A stretch of DNA of 64,000 nt from Rubrivivax gelatinosus (GTDB taxonomy: Bacteria; Pseudomonadota; Gammaproteobacteria; Burkholderiales; Burkholderiaceae_C). The notes beneath the pieces were generated by a model. It was not told the origin of the DNA. It ran no database searches and saw nothing but the letters and a program-made list of their open reading frames with translations. The stretch's first letter is position 1. Each line of letters starts with the position of its first letter. The stretch lies in the NCBI RefSeq assembly GCF_004340905.1, contig NZ_SLXD01000005.1, forward strand, positions 62,001-126,000. Reading direction: 5' to 3'. Of this stretch, positions 7,706-15,289 are shown piece by piece. A program made the position numbers and the translations under genes.

Positions 7706-8722
7706 ATGAGCACTCCCGAAACCCCGCCGGCACGCAAAGTCAAGCAGCCCCCCGTCCTCTTCGCCAGGACGCAGTCGGTCATCGCCCGCGTCAGCGCCCT
7801 GGTGGGCGGGCCGCTGGTGACGTACTGGAACAACCCGCGCGGCTCGGTCTGCGGCAGCGACGTCATCGCCCTCAACGAGATCCTCGGCCAGCTCGGCTGG
7901 CACGAGACGATCTACCTCTTCATCAAGTCCGACGGCGGCAGCGGCCAGGTCTCGCTGCGCTTCGTCAACCTGCTGCGGCAGCACTGCCGCCGGCTCGTCG
8001 CTCTGATTCCGCTGGAATGCGCCTCCGCGGCGACGATGATCACGCTCGGCGCCGACGAGATCCGGATGGGGCCGACGGCCTTCCTCACCGCCGTGGACAC
8101 CTCGCTGAACCACGCGCTGTCGCCGGTCGACCGCGACAACGACCGCGTCAGCGTCAGCCTCGACGAGCTGAACCGGGTGATCCGCCGCTGGCGCAGCGAG
8201 CAGCACGACTCGACCGAGAACCCGTACAAGAGCCTGTTCTCGTACGTCCACCCGCTGGTCATCGGTGCCATCGACCGGGCGGAGTCGCTGTCGGTGATGC
8301 TGTGCCGCGAACTCCTGGCCTACCACATCGCCGACGAGGCCCGCGCCCACGAGATCGCCGCCACGCTGAACTCCAAGTACCCGTCGCACAGCTATCCCAT
8401 CCTGCTGAACGAGGCGCGCAAGATCGGCCTGAGGGCCACCGCGCTGGAGCCCGAGGTCAACGCGCTGCTGCTGGAGCTGAACCGCCTGTACAGCGAGATG
8501 GGACAGAAGGCGACCACCGACTTCGACGAGATCCGCGCCCACGGCAACGAGATCCTGAACATCCTCGAAGGCCCGGATCTCCAGGTCTTCTACCAGCACG
8601 ACAAGGACTGGTTCTATCGCAGCGAGGAGCGGCGCTGGATCACGATGAACGACGAGAGCAGCTGGCGGCGCATCGCCCGCGTCCGGGGCCGGCTGCAGCG
8701 CAGCATCATGCACGTGGCCTAG
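7706..8722 (+). CDS. SDH-family serine protease (ClpP/crotonase fold)
   Basis: Predicted cytosolic protein of 338 residues resembling the serine dehydrogenase proteinase (SDH) family, related to SppA/ClpP. Visible signature: the oxyanion-strand segment YLFIKSDGGSGQVSLRFVN, then IPLECASAATMITLGADEI with candidate nucleophile S107, then RMGPTAFLTAVDTSL. The C-terminal helical half (LNEARKIGL, ILNILEGPDLQVF) has no membrane span and there is no signal peptide, unlike SppA. The cellular substrate is unknown. It starts 271 bases after the divergent antitoxin gene. Confidence 0.75.
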   Translation: MSTPETPPARKVKQPPVLFARTQSVIARVSALVGGPLVTYWNNPRGSVCGSDVIALNEILGQLGWHETIYLFIKSDGGSGQVSLRFVNLLRQHCRRLVALIPLECASAATMITLGADEIRMGPTAFLTAVDTSLNHALSPVDRDNDRVSVSLDELNRVIRRWRSEQHDSTENPYKSLFSYVHPLVIGAIDRAESLSVMLCRELLAYHIADEARAHEIAATLNSKYPSHSYPILLNEARKIGLRATALEPEVNALLLELNRLYSEMGQKATTDFDEIRAHGNEILNILEGPDLQVFYQHDKDWFYRSEERRWITMNDESSWRRIARVRGRLQRSIMHVA

Positions 8723-8756
8723 CCGCGCCCCGGCAAGCACCGGACCGGCCCGCCCC

Positions 8757-9527
8757 ATGCACGCACGCCTGATCGCCCTGCTCACGCTGCTCGCTGCCCT
8801 GCTCTGCGGCTGCGACCAGAACGCCGTCTTCGACCGCCTCATCCCCCAGGAAGAAGCGCGCCAGGCGCAGGTCTTCGTGGCGAAGATCGCGGCCCGCGAC
8901 TACGCGGCCCTCGACGAGGCCCTGGACCCTGCCCTGAAGACGCCGGACCTGGTGCCGCGCCTGGAGGAGATGAGCCGGATGCTGCCGCCGGGCCCGCCGG
9001 CTTCGGTGAAGACCGTCGGCGCCCACACGATGAAGACCGACGCCGCCACGACGTACACCATCACCCTCGAGTACGAGTACCCGGACACCCGGCTGCTCGC
9101 GGCGGTGGTCATGGAACGGCGCGACGACAAGCTGCAGCTCAAGGGCATCAACTTCGTGCCGCGCACCCAGTCGCTCGAAGAGGAGAACCGCTTCACGCTC
9201 GACGGCAAGGGGCCGCTGCACTACCTGGTGCTGGCCCTGGCGGTGGCGATCCCGCTGTTCGTGCTCTACGCGCTCGTGCTGTGCGCGCGCACCAGGTTCC
9301 CCCGCCGCAAGTGGCTCTGGCTGCTGTTCGTGGCCGTCGGCTTCGTGCAGTTCCAGTTCAACTGGAGTACCGGCGACTGGGGCGTGCAGCCGCTGAGCTT
9401 CCTGCTGCTCGGGTCGGGTTTCGCCAAGAGCGGGCCTTACGCGCCGTGGATCTTCACGCTCGCGCTGCCCGTCGGCGCCGTCGTGTTTCTGCTGCGCCGC
9501 CCGTCGTTGCAGCGCCCCGCGGCCTGA
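8757..9527 (+). CDS. Inner-membrane lipoprotein with C-terminal TM segments
   Basis: Unrecognised 256-residue protein. A lipoprotein signal peptide ends at LLCGC with modified C19 and Asp at +2 (CDQN), a residue that in enterics retains lipoproteins in the inner membrane. Residues about 25-155 form a soluble domain (VFVAKIAARDYAALDEALDP) like DUF4019-type stress domains, which is a weak resemblance. Hydrophobic spans follow (LHYLVLALAVAIPLFVLYAL, WLWLLFVAVGFVQF, APWIFTLALPVGAVVFLL). A lipoprotein that also has C-terminal helices is unusual. The 34-base gap to the protease gene allows co-transcription. Confidence 0.7.
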   Translation: MHARLIALLTLLAALLCGCDQNAVFDRLIPQEEARQAQVFVAKIAARDYAALDEALDPALKTPDLVPRLEEMSRMLPPGPPASVKTVGAHTMKTDAATTYTITLEYEYPDTRLLAAVVMERRDDKLQLKGINFVPRTQSLEEENRFTLDGKGPLHYLVLALAVAIPLFVLYALVLCARTRFPRRKWLWLLFVAVGFVQFQFNWSTGDWGVQPLSFLLLGSGFAKSGPYAPWIFTLALPVGAVVFLLRRPSLQRPAA

Positions 9528-9626
9528 CATCACCAGCAGCCGCGGCCGGGAGTTCATGAGCACGGTGTCGACACGCCGGGCGGCCAGGCCATCAGGCAGA
9601 CTGCCGCCAACCTAGAACCTGCCGCC

Positions 9627-10022
9627 ATGCCCACCCGCCTCGCCTCCTGCTCCTGCGGCCGCCTCACCGCCACGGTGAGCGGCGAGCCGCTGCGCGTCTC
9701 GATCTGCCACTGCCTGGCCTGCCAGCGCCGCACCGGAAGCGTGTTCGGCCAGCAGGCGCGCTTCCGTCGCGAGGACGTGGTGCTCGCCGGCGCGTCGACC
9801 GAGTTCGTGCGTGTCGGCGACGACGGCGGCCGGGTGCGTTTCCACTTCTGCCCGGCTTGCGGCGCGACGGTCTGGTACGTCGTCGACGACATGCCGGAGT
9901 CCGTCGCGATCCCCGTCGGCGCGTTTGCCGACCCGGACTTCCCGGCCCCCATCGTCTCGGTCTACGAAGCGCGCAAACACGGCTGGGTGCAGCCGCCGCC
10001 CGACGCCGAACACATCCCCTGA
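9627..10022 (+). CDS. GFA/CENP-V-like zinc protein
   Basis: A 131-residue protein of the glutathione-dependent formaldehyde-activating (GFA) superfamily. Zinc-binding cysteines appear in the expected order: CSC (C8, C10), CHCLAC (C27, C29, C32) and CPACG (C75, C78), followed by the family-like ESVAIPVGAFADPDFPAP and a C-terminal tryptophan region. Members are often annotated as formaldehyde-activating enzymes, but most lack tested activity, so I do not assign one. It has no signal peptide. Confidence 0.85.
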   Translation: MPTRLASCSCGRLTATVSGEPLRVSICHCLACQRRTGSVFGQQARFRREDVVLAGASTEFVRVGDDGGRVRFHFCPACGATVWYVVDDMPESVAIPVGAFADPDFPAPIVSVYEARKHGWVQPPPDAEHIP

Positions 10023-10047
10023 GCCCGGCGCCGCCGGCCCATCGACG

Positions 10048-10740
10048 ATGAAACCCCTGCTTGTCTCGCTCGCCCTGGCGCTGGCCGCGGCGTCGGCCAC
10101 GGCCGCCGAACCCGTGCGCCGCATCGGCGTCTACGTGCTGCCCTACTACGCCGCCGCGGCCGACGACGGCGGGCGCCCGCAGGTGGCGGTCGGCAAGGCC
10201 TTCGACGAGCGCCTGGCGAGCGACGACCCGGCCGTCATCGCCGAGGTCGAGAAGTCCATCCGTGCGGCACCCGAGCTCGTCACGCCGATGACGCTGATGG
10301 TGCTGGCGATCCGGCTCTACGACGTCGGCCTGCGCGACGAAGCCGTGTTCTGGTTCTACGCCGCCAAGGACCGCTACGCGACGCTGGCCGCGGTGCTGGA
10401 CATGTCGCATCCGGCGCGGGCCCAGGTGGCCCAGGCGACGAGGGACTTCGCCGTCACCGCCGGGCCCGACCTCAACGGCTATGCCTTCTGCGACCTGGGC
10501 CGCCAGGCGCGGCAACGGCAGGCGGCGCTGGACTGGGTGGCGGCGAACCCGTACCGGGCGCTGTTCATCGACGCGCTGCCGGCGCGCCCGGGGGACCGCC
10601 AGGCCCACCTCGAGGCCGCGCTCGCCGAGCTGCGCACGCAGGCCGCGCGCGAACGCGACGCGCTGGCGACGCCGGAGCTTCGCGCCCGCGTCGCGGCCAC
10701 CCGCGAGGCCAACCGGATGCAGGACAAGTACTGCTGGTAA
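10048..10740 (+). CDS. Exported hypothetical protein
   Basis: A 230-residue secreted protein. The signal peptide MKPLLVSLALALAAASATA precedes AEPVRRIGVYVLPYYAAAAD. The rest is helical with alternating Ala/Arg-rich segments (LRDEAVFWFYAAKDRYATLAAVLDM). It resembles uncharacterised periplasmic proteins annotated only as hypothetical. The last codons CWC-like (KYCW stop) contain a 10-base tandem duplication spanning the stop codon (10731-10750). It follows the GFA gene by 25 bases. Confidence 0.7.
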   Translation: MKPLLVSLALALAAASATAAEPVRRIGVYVLPYYAAAADDGGRPQVAVGKAFDERLASDDPAVIAEVEKSIRAAPELVTPMTLMVLAIRLYDVGLRDEAVFWFYAAKDRYATLAAVLDMSHPARAQVAQATRDFAVTAGPDLNGYAFCDLGRQARQRQAALDWVAANPYRALFIDALPARPGDRQAHLEAALAELRTQAARERDALATPELRARVAATREANRMQDKYCW

Positions 10741-10750
10741 CTGCTGGTAA
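10731..10750 (+). repeat. Tandem 10-bp duplication at a stop codon
   Basis: CTGCTGGTAA occurs twice in direct succession at 10731-10740 and 10741-10750. The first copy supplies the last Trp codon and TAA stop. The second copy is out of use. It looks like a recent slippage or repair duplication. Confidence 0.9.
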
Positions 10751-10780
10751 GGGGGTCAGGGTCGCCGGGCGTGCGCCGGC

Positions 10781-11065
10781 TCAGCCCGCTGCGTCCCCGG
10801 CCTCGTAGGCCGCGGGCGTCACGCCAGCGCGGCCCAGGAAGGCGCGCACGTGCAGCACCGACTGCCGGTCGATCTCGTCGCCACCATGCGGCCGGTGCAG
10901 GATGTCTTCCACCCGGCCCAGCGTGACGCGCAGGCGCGCACCGGAGATCGGCTCCAGCGTGGCCCCGACGTGCTTGAGCAGCGACTCCACGTCGCGCCAG
11001 TGCAGGTTGTGCGGCGGCGGGTCGTGGAACAGCGCGCGGATCAGGTTCGTGTGATGACGGCTCAT
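10781..11065 (-). CDS. HicA-like protein, no HicB partner
   Basis: A 94-residue protein that resembles HicA-family mRNA interferase-like proteins (dsRBD-like fold): TNLIRALFHDPPPHNLHWRDVESLLKHVGATLEP, then GARLRVTLGRVEDILHRPH and a C-terminal helix RQSVLHVRAFLGRAGV. Canonical toxic HicA has a GSHH motif; here the equivalent position reads GARL, so toxicity is doubtful. No HicB-like antitoxin lies on either side. Such stand-alone copies are common in Proteobacteria and their role is unknown. Confidence 0.65.
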   Translation of the reverse strand: MSRHHTNLIRALFHDPPPHNLHWRDVESLLKHVGATLEPISGARLRVTLGRVEDILHRPHGGDEIDRQSVLHVRAFLGRAGVTPAAYEAGDAAG

Positions 11066-11128
11066 GCACGGCTCCCCGGAACTGGAGCACGAGCGTAGCC
11101 GATGGTCGCCGCGCCGGGCCGCGAAGGA

Positions 11129-11458
11129 TCAAGCCTCGTCCGGTTCGCGCAGCCATGCCGGGAGGTCGCGCTGGCCGTGCAGCACGCGCCAGACGTCCAC
11201 CTGATCGTCATGCTCGACGTAGAACACGAGGTACGGGTAGCGCTTCAGCGGCCAGGCGCGCAGGCCGGGGAGGTTCAGCTCGTGCCCCAGGCGCGGCGAA
11301 GCGCTCGCCGGATGCCGGCCGATGTGCGCATACGCCTGCTCCAGCGCGTCGACGAAGCCTGCAGCCGCCGCCCCTGCCCCTTCGGCGAGGTAGAAATCCA
11401 GCGCCTGCGCGACATCGTCGACGGCCTGCCGGCGCGCGACGACGGCCTTGCGCTTCAC
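11129..11458 (-). CDS. parE: ParE-family toxin
   Basis: A 109-residue ParE/RelE-superfamily toxin. It has helical N terminus ARRQAVDDVAQALDFYLAEG, the conserved FVDALEQAYAHIGRHPASASPRLGHEL, and C-terminal strands LKRYPYLVFYVEHDDQVDVWRVLHGQRD. ParE toxins inhibit DNA gyrase, and the partner here is a clear ParD, which supports that assignment. Its start overlaps the antitoxin stop by 4 bases. The very C terminus (PAWLREPDEA) is ordinary for the family. Confidence 0.9.
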   Translation of the reverse strand: MKRKAVVARRQAVDDVAQALDFYLAEGAGAAAAGFVDALEQAYAHIGRHPASASPRLGHELNLPGLRAWPLKRYPYLVFYVEHDDQVDVWRVLHGQRDLPAWLREPDEA

Positions 11459-11706
11459 GCTTTGCGGCGCGATGCAGTGGCCGTACGCACGCGCTCGCGC
11501 AGCCCGTCGAAGTAGGCGTCGTCAGCCACCGCGGCCGGCGCCGACGCGGCACCGGCCAGCAGCAGGCCGCGCAGCTGCTGGCGCTCCTGGTCCTGGCGGA
11601 TCAGCTCGCGCACGTACTCGCTGCTGGTGCCGTAGCCACGCTGGCTGACCTGCTCGTCGACGAAGCTCTTCAGCGCATCGGGGAGGGAGATGTTCATCGT
11701 GCCCAT
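11455..11706 (-). CDS. parD: ParD-family antitoxin
   Basis: An 83-residue antitoxin. The RHH domain MNISLPDALKSFVDEQVSQ-RGYGTSSEYVRELIRQDQER is the classic ParD pattern, followed by a flexible Ala-rich C terminus with VADDAYFDGLRERV for ParE binding. Two ATGs are possible, 11706 (MGTMNIS) and 11697 (MNIS); neither has a strong ribosome site. Direct repeats lie just upstream at 11725-11742. Confidence 0.9.
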   Translation of the reverse strand: MGTMNISLPDALKSFVDEQVSQRGYGTSSEYVRELIRQDQERQQLRGLLLAGAASAPAAVADDAYFDGLRERVRTATASRRKA

Positions 11707-11724
11707 CGCACGAGCCTAGGTGCT

Positions 11725-11742
11725 TTGGCAAAAATTGGCAAA
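11725..11742 (-). promoter_or_regulatory. Candidate ParD operator (direct repeats)
   Basis: TTGGCAAA occurs at 11725-11732 and again at 11735-11742, exactly 10 bp (about one helical turn) apart, in an AT-rich patch 18 bases upstream of the parD start. RHH antitoxins bind repeated half-sites on one DNA face, so this is a plausible autoregulatory site. Confidence 0.45.
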
Positions 11743-11891
11743 CGTGCGACTGCAAACCGCTTGCAGGCAGCCCGGAAACCAGGGCGCCACGGCGTCCCTC
11801 CGGCAAGCGACGCCCCGGCGCCACGCCACCCGAAGCAGGGGATGCCGCGGCACGGCCGCCGCCTATGCTGTCGGCCGCACACCCTGCCCCC

Positions 11892-12767
11892 ATGCTCCGC
11901 CGCCTGCTCGCCCCTCTCGCCCGTCTGGCCCTGCTCCTGGCCACCGCCACTGCAGCCACTGCTGCCGCCGCGCAGCCTGTCCCGCTGGACGAGGACGGGT
12001 TCACACGCCACGCCGCCGGGCTGCTGCAGCGCACGTCCTCGTCCGGGGCGGTCACCGTGCTGGGCCCGCTGACGCTGGGCCTGGGCGACGCCCAGATCAA
12101 CCTCGACCGCATCCACGCCTTGTGCCAGCGTGACGACGAGGGCTGTGCCGAGCGGCTGGACGCCTTCCTGCACGACGTCACCACGGCGATGGGCGACGCC
12201 CAGGCCAAGCCCAGCGCCGACGCGCTGCGCGTCGTGCTGCGCTCGGCCGCCTATGTCACCAGCGCCCGGGCCTCGATCGCCCGCGGCAGCGTCCCGGGCC
12301 GGCTGGACGCCCGGCCCTTCTTCGGCGGGCTGATGGCCGTGCCGGTGCTCGACGGCGAACGTTCGGTGCAGCTGCTCGGCAGCAAGCAGCGTGAAGAGCT
12401 CGGGCTCGACGACGACCAGGCCTACGCCCGCGGCCTGCAGAACCTGCGCACGCGCCTGGTGCCCCTGGCGGTGGCAGCGCCGCCGGTCGCGCCGGGCCGG
12501 CTGGGCGTGCTGGCCGACGACGTCTACCAGCCCAGCCGGCTGCTGCTGCACGATAGCTGGGCCGGCCTGGCCGAGGCCCAGGGCGGCGTGCTCGTCGTCG
12601 CGGTGCCGGCCACCGATCTGCTGCTGTACTCGGCCGACGACTCGCCGGCCGGCCTGACCGCGTTGCGTGCGCTGGTGGCCGACACGATGGCGCGTGCGCC
12701 CAACCCGCTGGCCCCGCTGCTGCTGCGCTGGCGGCCCGAGGGCTGGGAACTCGTGCCCGCCCGCTGA
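11892..12767 (+). CDS. Exported DUF1444-like protein
   Basis: A 291-residue protein with a signal peptide (MLRRLLAPLARLALLLATATAA). The body resembles DUF1444 (YtpQ) proteins: LLGSKQREELGLDDDQAYARGLQNL and DDVYQPSRLLLHDSWAGLAEAQGGVLVVAVPATDLLLY follow that family's order. Function of the family is unknown. I prefer ATG 11892 to the upstream in-frame ATG at 11865 because it starts the signal peptide directly. It is divergent from parDE. Confidence 0.75.
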   Translation: MLRRLLAPLARLALLLATATAATAAAAQPVPLDEDGFTRHAAGLLQRTSSSGAVTVLGPLTLGLGDAQINLDRIHALCQRDDEGCAERLDAFLHDVTTAMGDAQAKPSADALRVVLRSAAYVTSARASIARGSVPGRLDARPFFGGLMAVPVLDGERSVQLLGSKQREELGLDDDQAYARGLQNLRTRLVPLAVAAPPVAPGRLGVLADDVYQPSRLLLHDSWAGLAEAQGGVLVVAVPATDLLLYSADDSPAGLTALRALVADTMARAPNPLAPLLLRWRPEGWELVPAR

Positions 12768-12791
12768 AAACCTGTTTCAACGCCGAACGAC

Positions 12792-13562
12792 ATGTTCCGA
12801 CGTCTCGCCACCCTCGCCACCCTGCTCGCCGCCTCGCTGATCGCCGGCTGCGCCGTCACGCTCAACGGCGTGACCGTCCCTCCCGCCACGCTGCAGAAAG
12901 CCAAGTCGATCGCCGTCGTCTCGGTGCTCGGCGACACCGTGCGCTACACGCGCCAGGGCTTGCTCCAAAGCGACGACGTTCCGTTCGACGTGCCCGGCTG
13001 GGGTTTGGACGAGCGCTATGCCGACCTCTACGCCGAAGCGATCACGCATTCGTTCGGCATCAGCGCCCGGCCCGTGCACGGGCCACTGCAGAAAGACCTG
13101 CTGCGCACGCTCTACGTGCGCAAGGGCATTACCGGCAAGGACCTGCCCAACTGGGAAGTCGCGGCACCGCAGCTGCGGGCCATCGTGCAGCAGACGCAGG
13201 CCGATCTGCTGGCCGTCGTGGTGCGCGACTGGACCCAGGCCCCGGTGGCCTTGGCCCAGTACGTGGTCGAAGGCCTGGGCTTCACCGGCGGGCGGGGTCT
13301 GTGCGCCACGCACGCCTACATGCTGGTGGCGCTGGTCGACGGCAGCAGCCTGGAGCCGGTGGCCGGCGCGGCGCTGAGTTGGCGCGATCCGCAATCGCGG
13401 TGGCACATGCCCGTCGCGCCCTTGCCACCGGAGATCTGCGCCCACGCCGCAAGCGGCAGCCTGTCGCCGCAGGAGCTGGACATCGTGCATCGGTCGGTCG
13501 TGCAAGCCGCCGCGCCGGAGGTCATCGAGCAGACGGTCAAGCGCCTCGTGAAGGCGCGCTGA
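12792..13562 (+). CDS. Predicted lipoprotein, unknown function
   Basis: A 256-residue lipoprotein. The signal peptide MFRRLATLATLLAASLIAGC has lipobox IAGC with C20. The mature part begins AVTLNGVTVPP and contains a nucleotide-binding-like KSIAVVSVLGDTVRY strand, then alternating strands and helices (LRAIVQQTQADLLAVVVRDW). It is not recognised as a named family. Ala at +2 is compatible with outer-membrane sorting. It follows the DUF1444-like gene by 24 bases and may be co-transcribed. Confidence 0.72.
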   Translation: MFRRLATLATLLAASLIAGCAVTLNGVTVPPATLQKAKSIAVVSVLGDTVRYTRQGLLQSDDVPFDVPGWGLDERYADLYAEAITHSFGISARPVHGPLQKDLLRTLYVRKGITGKDLPNWEVAAPQLRAIVQQTQADLLAVVVRDWTQAPVALAQYVVEGLGFTGGRGLCATHAYMLVALVDGSSLEPVAGAALSWRDPQSRWHMPVAPLPPEICAHAASGSLSPQELDIVHRSVVQAAAPEVIEQTVKRLVKAR

Positions 13563-13631
13563 GGCGAGCCCTTGGCCGGCGCGCGCCGGGTGCTCGGGCA
13601 AACTCCCGGTTCACGCCCATCGCCACCCGCC

Positions 13632-13949
13632 ATGCGCATCGACATCGACACCCTGGACGAAGCCCAGCTGCTCGACCTCAACCGCCGCATCGTCGCGCGC
13701 CTGAAGCTGCTGCACGACATGAAGGCGCACGTGCAGATGATGGACTTCCGCGTCGGAGAGAAGGTGTCGTTCCAGCCCGACGGGCACCCGGTGCTGTTCG
13801 GGATCATCACCAAGTACAACCGCAAGACGGTCACCGTGATCACCGAAACCGGCATGCAGTGGAACGTCGCGCCGGCCTTCCTGCGCAAGCTGAAGACGGT
13901 GGACGAAGCCCCGGCCGCGGGTGCCGTGGCCCGGCATCACCCGGGCTGA
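13632..13949 (+). CDS. Conserved hypothetical small protein
   Basis: A 105-residue cytosolic protein. An N-terminal helix (DTLDEAQLLDLNRRIVARLKLLH) is followed by a small beta-barrel-like segment (FRVGEKVSFQPDGHPVLFGIITKYNRKTVTVIT) that resembles KOW/SH3-like nucleic-acid or ribosome-binding folds. Homologous small proteins occur widely in Proteobacteria without known function; that statement is from general memory. ATG 13632 begins the conserved helix. Confidence 0.7.
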   Translation: MRIDIDTLDEAQLLDLNRRIVARLKLLHDMKAHVQMMDFRVGEKVSFQPDGHPVLFGIITKYNRKTVTVITETGMQWNVAPAFLRKLKTVDEAPAAGAVARHHPG

Positions 13950-13963
13950 AGGCCGGCCCGGCC

Positions 13964-14362
13964 TCAGCCGCCGCAGTCCACGACGCGCAGGCCCAGACTC
14001 TCGAATGCCTCGAAGTCGCGGTCGGCGTGCAGCAGCGTCAGCCCGTCAAGCAGGCAGCGCGTCGCGATCAGCATGTCGACCGTGCCGCGCACGGTGACGC
14101 CGGCCGCACGCAGACGGCGGTACAGCCGCGCCGCCTGCACCGCCACCTCGAAGCCGCCGATCTCGACCGGCTCCAGGCGGCCCAGCAGTTGCCTGGCCTC
14201 CTCGAAGCCGCGCTCGTCACGAAAGCCCTGCAGCACCTCGGCCAGGATCAGATCGCCGATGGCGAAACGTTCGAGGCCCAGGTGACGGTCCAGCCACTCG
14301 GCCTGGGCCGTAGGCTTGCCGCGGAAGAAGTCGATCCAGACGCTGGAGTCGACGAGGATCAT
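13964..14362 (-). CDS. vapC: VapC toxin, PIN-domain ribonuclease
   Basis: A 132-residue PIN-domain protein. Acidic metal-binding residues are visible: D5 in ILVDSSVWIDFF, E42 in DLILAEVLQGF, D95 in GTVDMLIATRC and D113 in LHADRDFEAF. VapC toxins cleave tRNA or rRNA with Mg2+. Its start overlaps the vapB stop by 4 bases (ATGA). The set of catalytic acids is intact, so it should be active. Confidence 0.92.
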   Translation of the reverse strand: MILVDSSVWIDFFRGKPTAQAEWLDRHLGLERFAIGDLILAEVLQGFRDERGFEEARQLLGRLEPVEIGGFEVAVQAARLYRRLRAAGVTVRGTVDMLIATRCLLDGLTLLHADRDFEAFESLGLRVVDCGG

Positions 14363-14553
14363 GCGTCGCGCCGCATCGCGTCCAGGTCACCGACCCACTC
14401 GTACTTGCCACGCAGCCGCCGCAGTTCGGTCTGCTGCTGCAGCCGCAGCAGCGTGCGCAAGCCGGCCTCGACCGCCTCGCGCTTGGTCTTCAGCCCCGTG
14501 GCCTTCAGCGTGGCGGCCATCAACTCGTCGTCGATCACGATGTTGGTGCGCAT
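14359..14553 (-). CDS. vapB: VapB-type antitoxin
   Basis: A 64-residue antitoxin of the VapB (DUF2191) type: MRTNIVIDDELMAATLKATG is an RHH N terminus, followed by TKREAVEAGLRTLLRLQQQ and the C-terminal toxin-binding GKYEWVGDLDAMRRD. I chose ATG 14553 because the RHH begins there and a GGAG precedes it. An in-frame ATG further upstream would cross the inverted repeat at 14555-14582. Confidence 0.9.
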   Translation of the reverse strand: MRTNIVIDDELMAATLKATGLKTKREAVEAGLRTLLRLQQQTELRRLRGKYEWVGDLDAMRRDA

Positions 14554-14554
14554 G

Positions 14555-14582
14555 TGTGTACTCCATGTCGACTGAATACACA
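14555..14582 (-). promoter_or_regulatory. Candidate VapB operator (imperfect inverted repeat)
   Basis: On the coding strand, arms TGTGTATTC and GAGTACACA (one mismatch) flank a 10-base centre holding GTCGAC. The repeat ends one base before the vapB ATG and covers its ribosome site. A TATGAT -10-like hexamer lies just upstream (about 14583-14588 on the minus strand). Confidence 0.45.
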
Positions 14583-14638
14583 TCATAGCGCCGCGCGCTT
14601 CACGCGAGGCGCTGAGCCTCGCCCTTCCGGGCCCGGCC

Positions 14639-15289
14639 TCAGCGCTTGATCTTCACCAGCAGCTGCCGCGCCTCCTCGCGCCGCCCGGCGTCGGCGATCT
14701 GGCGGCCCGGGCGGGCGGGCGCGTCGATGGCGCGCTGCAGGTAGGTCACGGCGTCGGCCTCGTGGCCGGTCTCGACCAGGTACTCGCCGTAGAAGTAGTT
14801 GGCGTCGATGCCCTGCGGGTTCAGCGCCAGCGCCTTCTGCAGCATCTGGCCGGCACGCGCCTTGTCGCCGAAGCCCAGCGGCCAGCCCGGCACCTTGTAG
14901 TACAGCACGCCCAGGCTGTTGTAGGCCGAGCCGTCCAGCGCGTTGCCGTCGATCTGGATCGCACGCTCGTACAGCGCCCGGGCCTGCTTGACCAGGCCCA
15001 GCGCGCCCAGCCCGCCCTTCTCGCCGGCCAGCGAGCTGACGATGATGCCTTCCCAGACCAGCGGCTCGGCGCGGCCGGGGAAGCTCTCGCTGGTCTTGTG
15101 GGCGTTGGCCACCAGCGTCTCGAAGCGCTTCTCGCGCTCGGCGGCCGGGGTCTGGTAGCGGATCACTTCCCAGTCGTGCTGCAGCGCGGTGACGGCGTCC
15201 TCGACCGGGCCGGCCAGCGCGGCGGGCAGCGCGCCCAGCAGGGTGGCGGCAGCGACGAGGGTGCTCAGCAGGGTGCGGCGGATGTTCAT
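14639..15289 (-). CDS. Periplasmic TPR-type protein
   Basis: A 216-residue exported protein, last of a five-gene operon. The signal peptide MNIRRTLLSTLVAAATLLGA ends near ALA. The rest contains TPR-like helical pairs: LVKQARALYERAIQIDGNALDGSAYNSLGVLYY and AGQMLQKALALNPQGIDANYFYGEYLVETGHEADAVTYL. It probably serves as a protein-binding scaffold for the pathway encoded upstream. ATG 15289 overlaps the SDR stop by 4 bases. Confidence 0.8.
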   Translation of the reverse strand: MNIRRTLLSTLVAAATLLGALPAALAGPVEDAVTALQHDWEVIRYQTPAAEREKRFETLVANAHKTSESFPGRAEPLVWEGIIVSSLAGEKGGLGALGLVKQARALYERAIQIDGNALDGSAYNSLGVLYYKVPGWPLGFGDKARAGQMLQKALALNPQGIDANYFYGEYLVETGHEADAVTYLQRAIDAPARPGRQIADAGRREEARQLLVKIKR

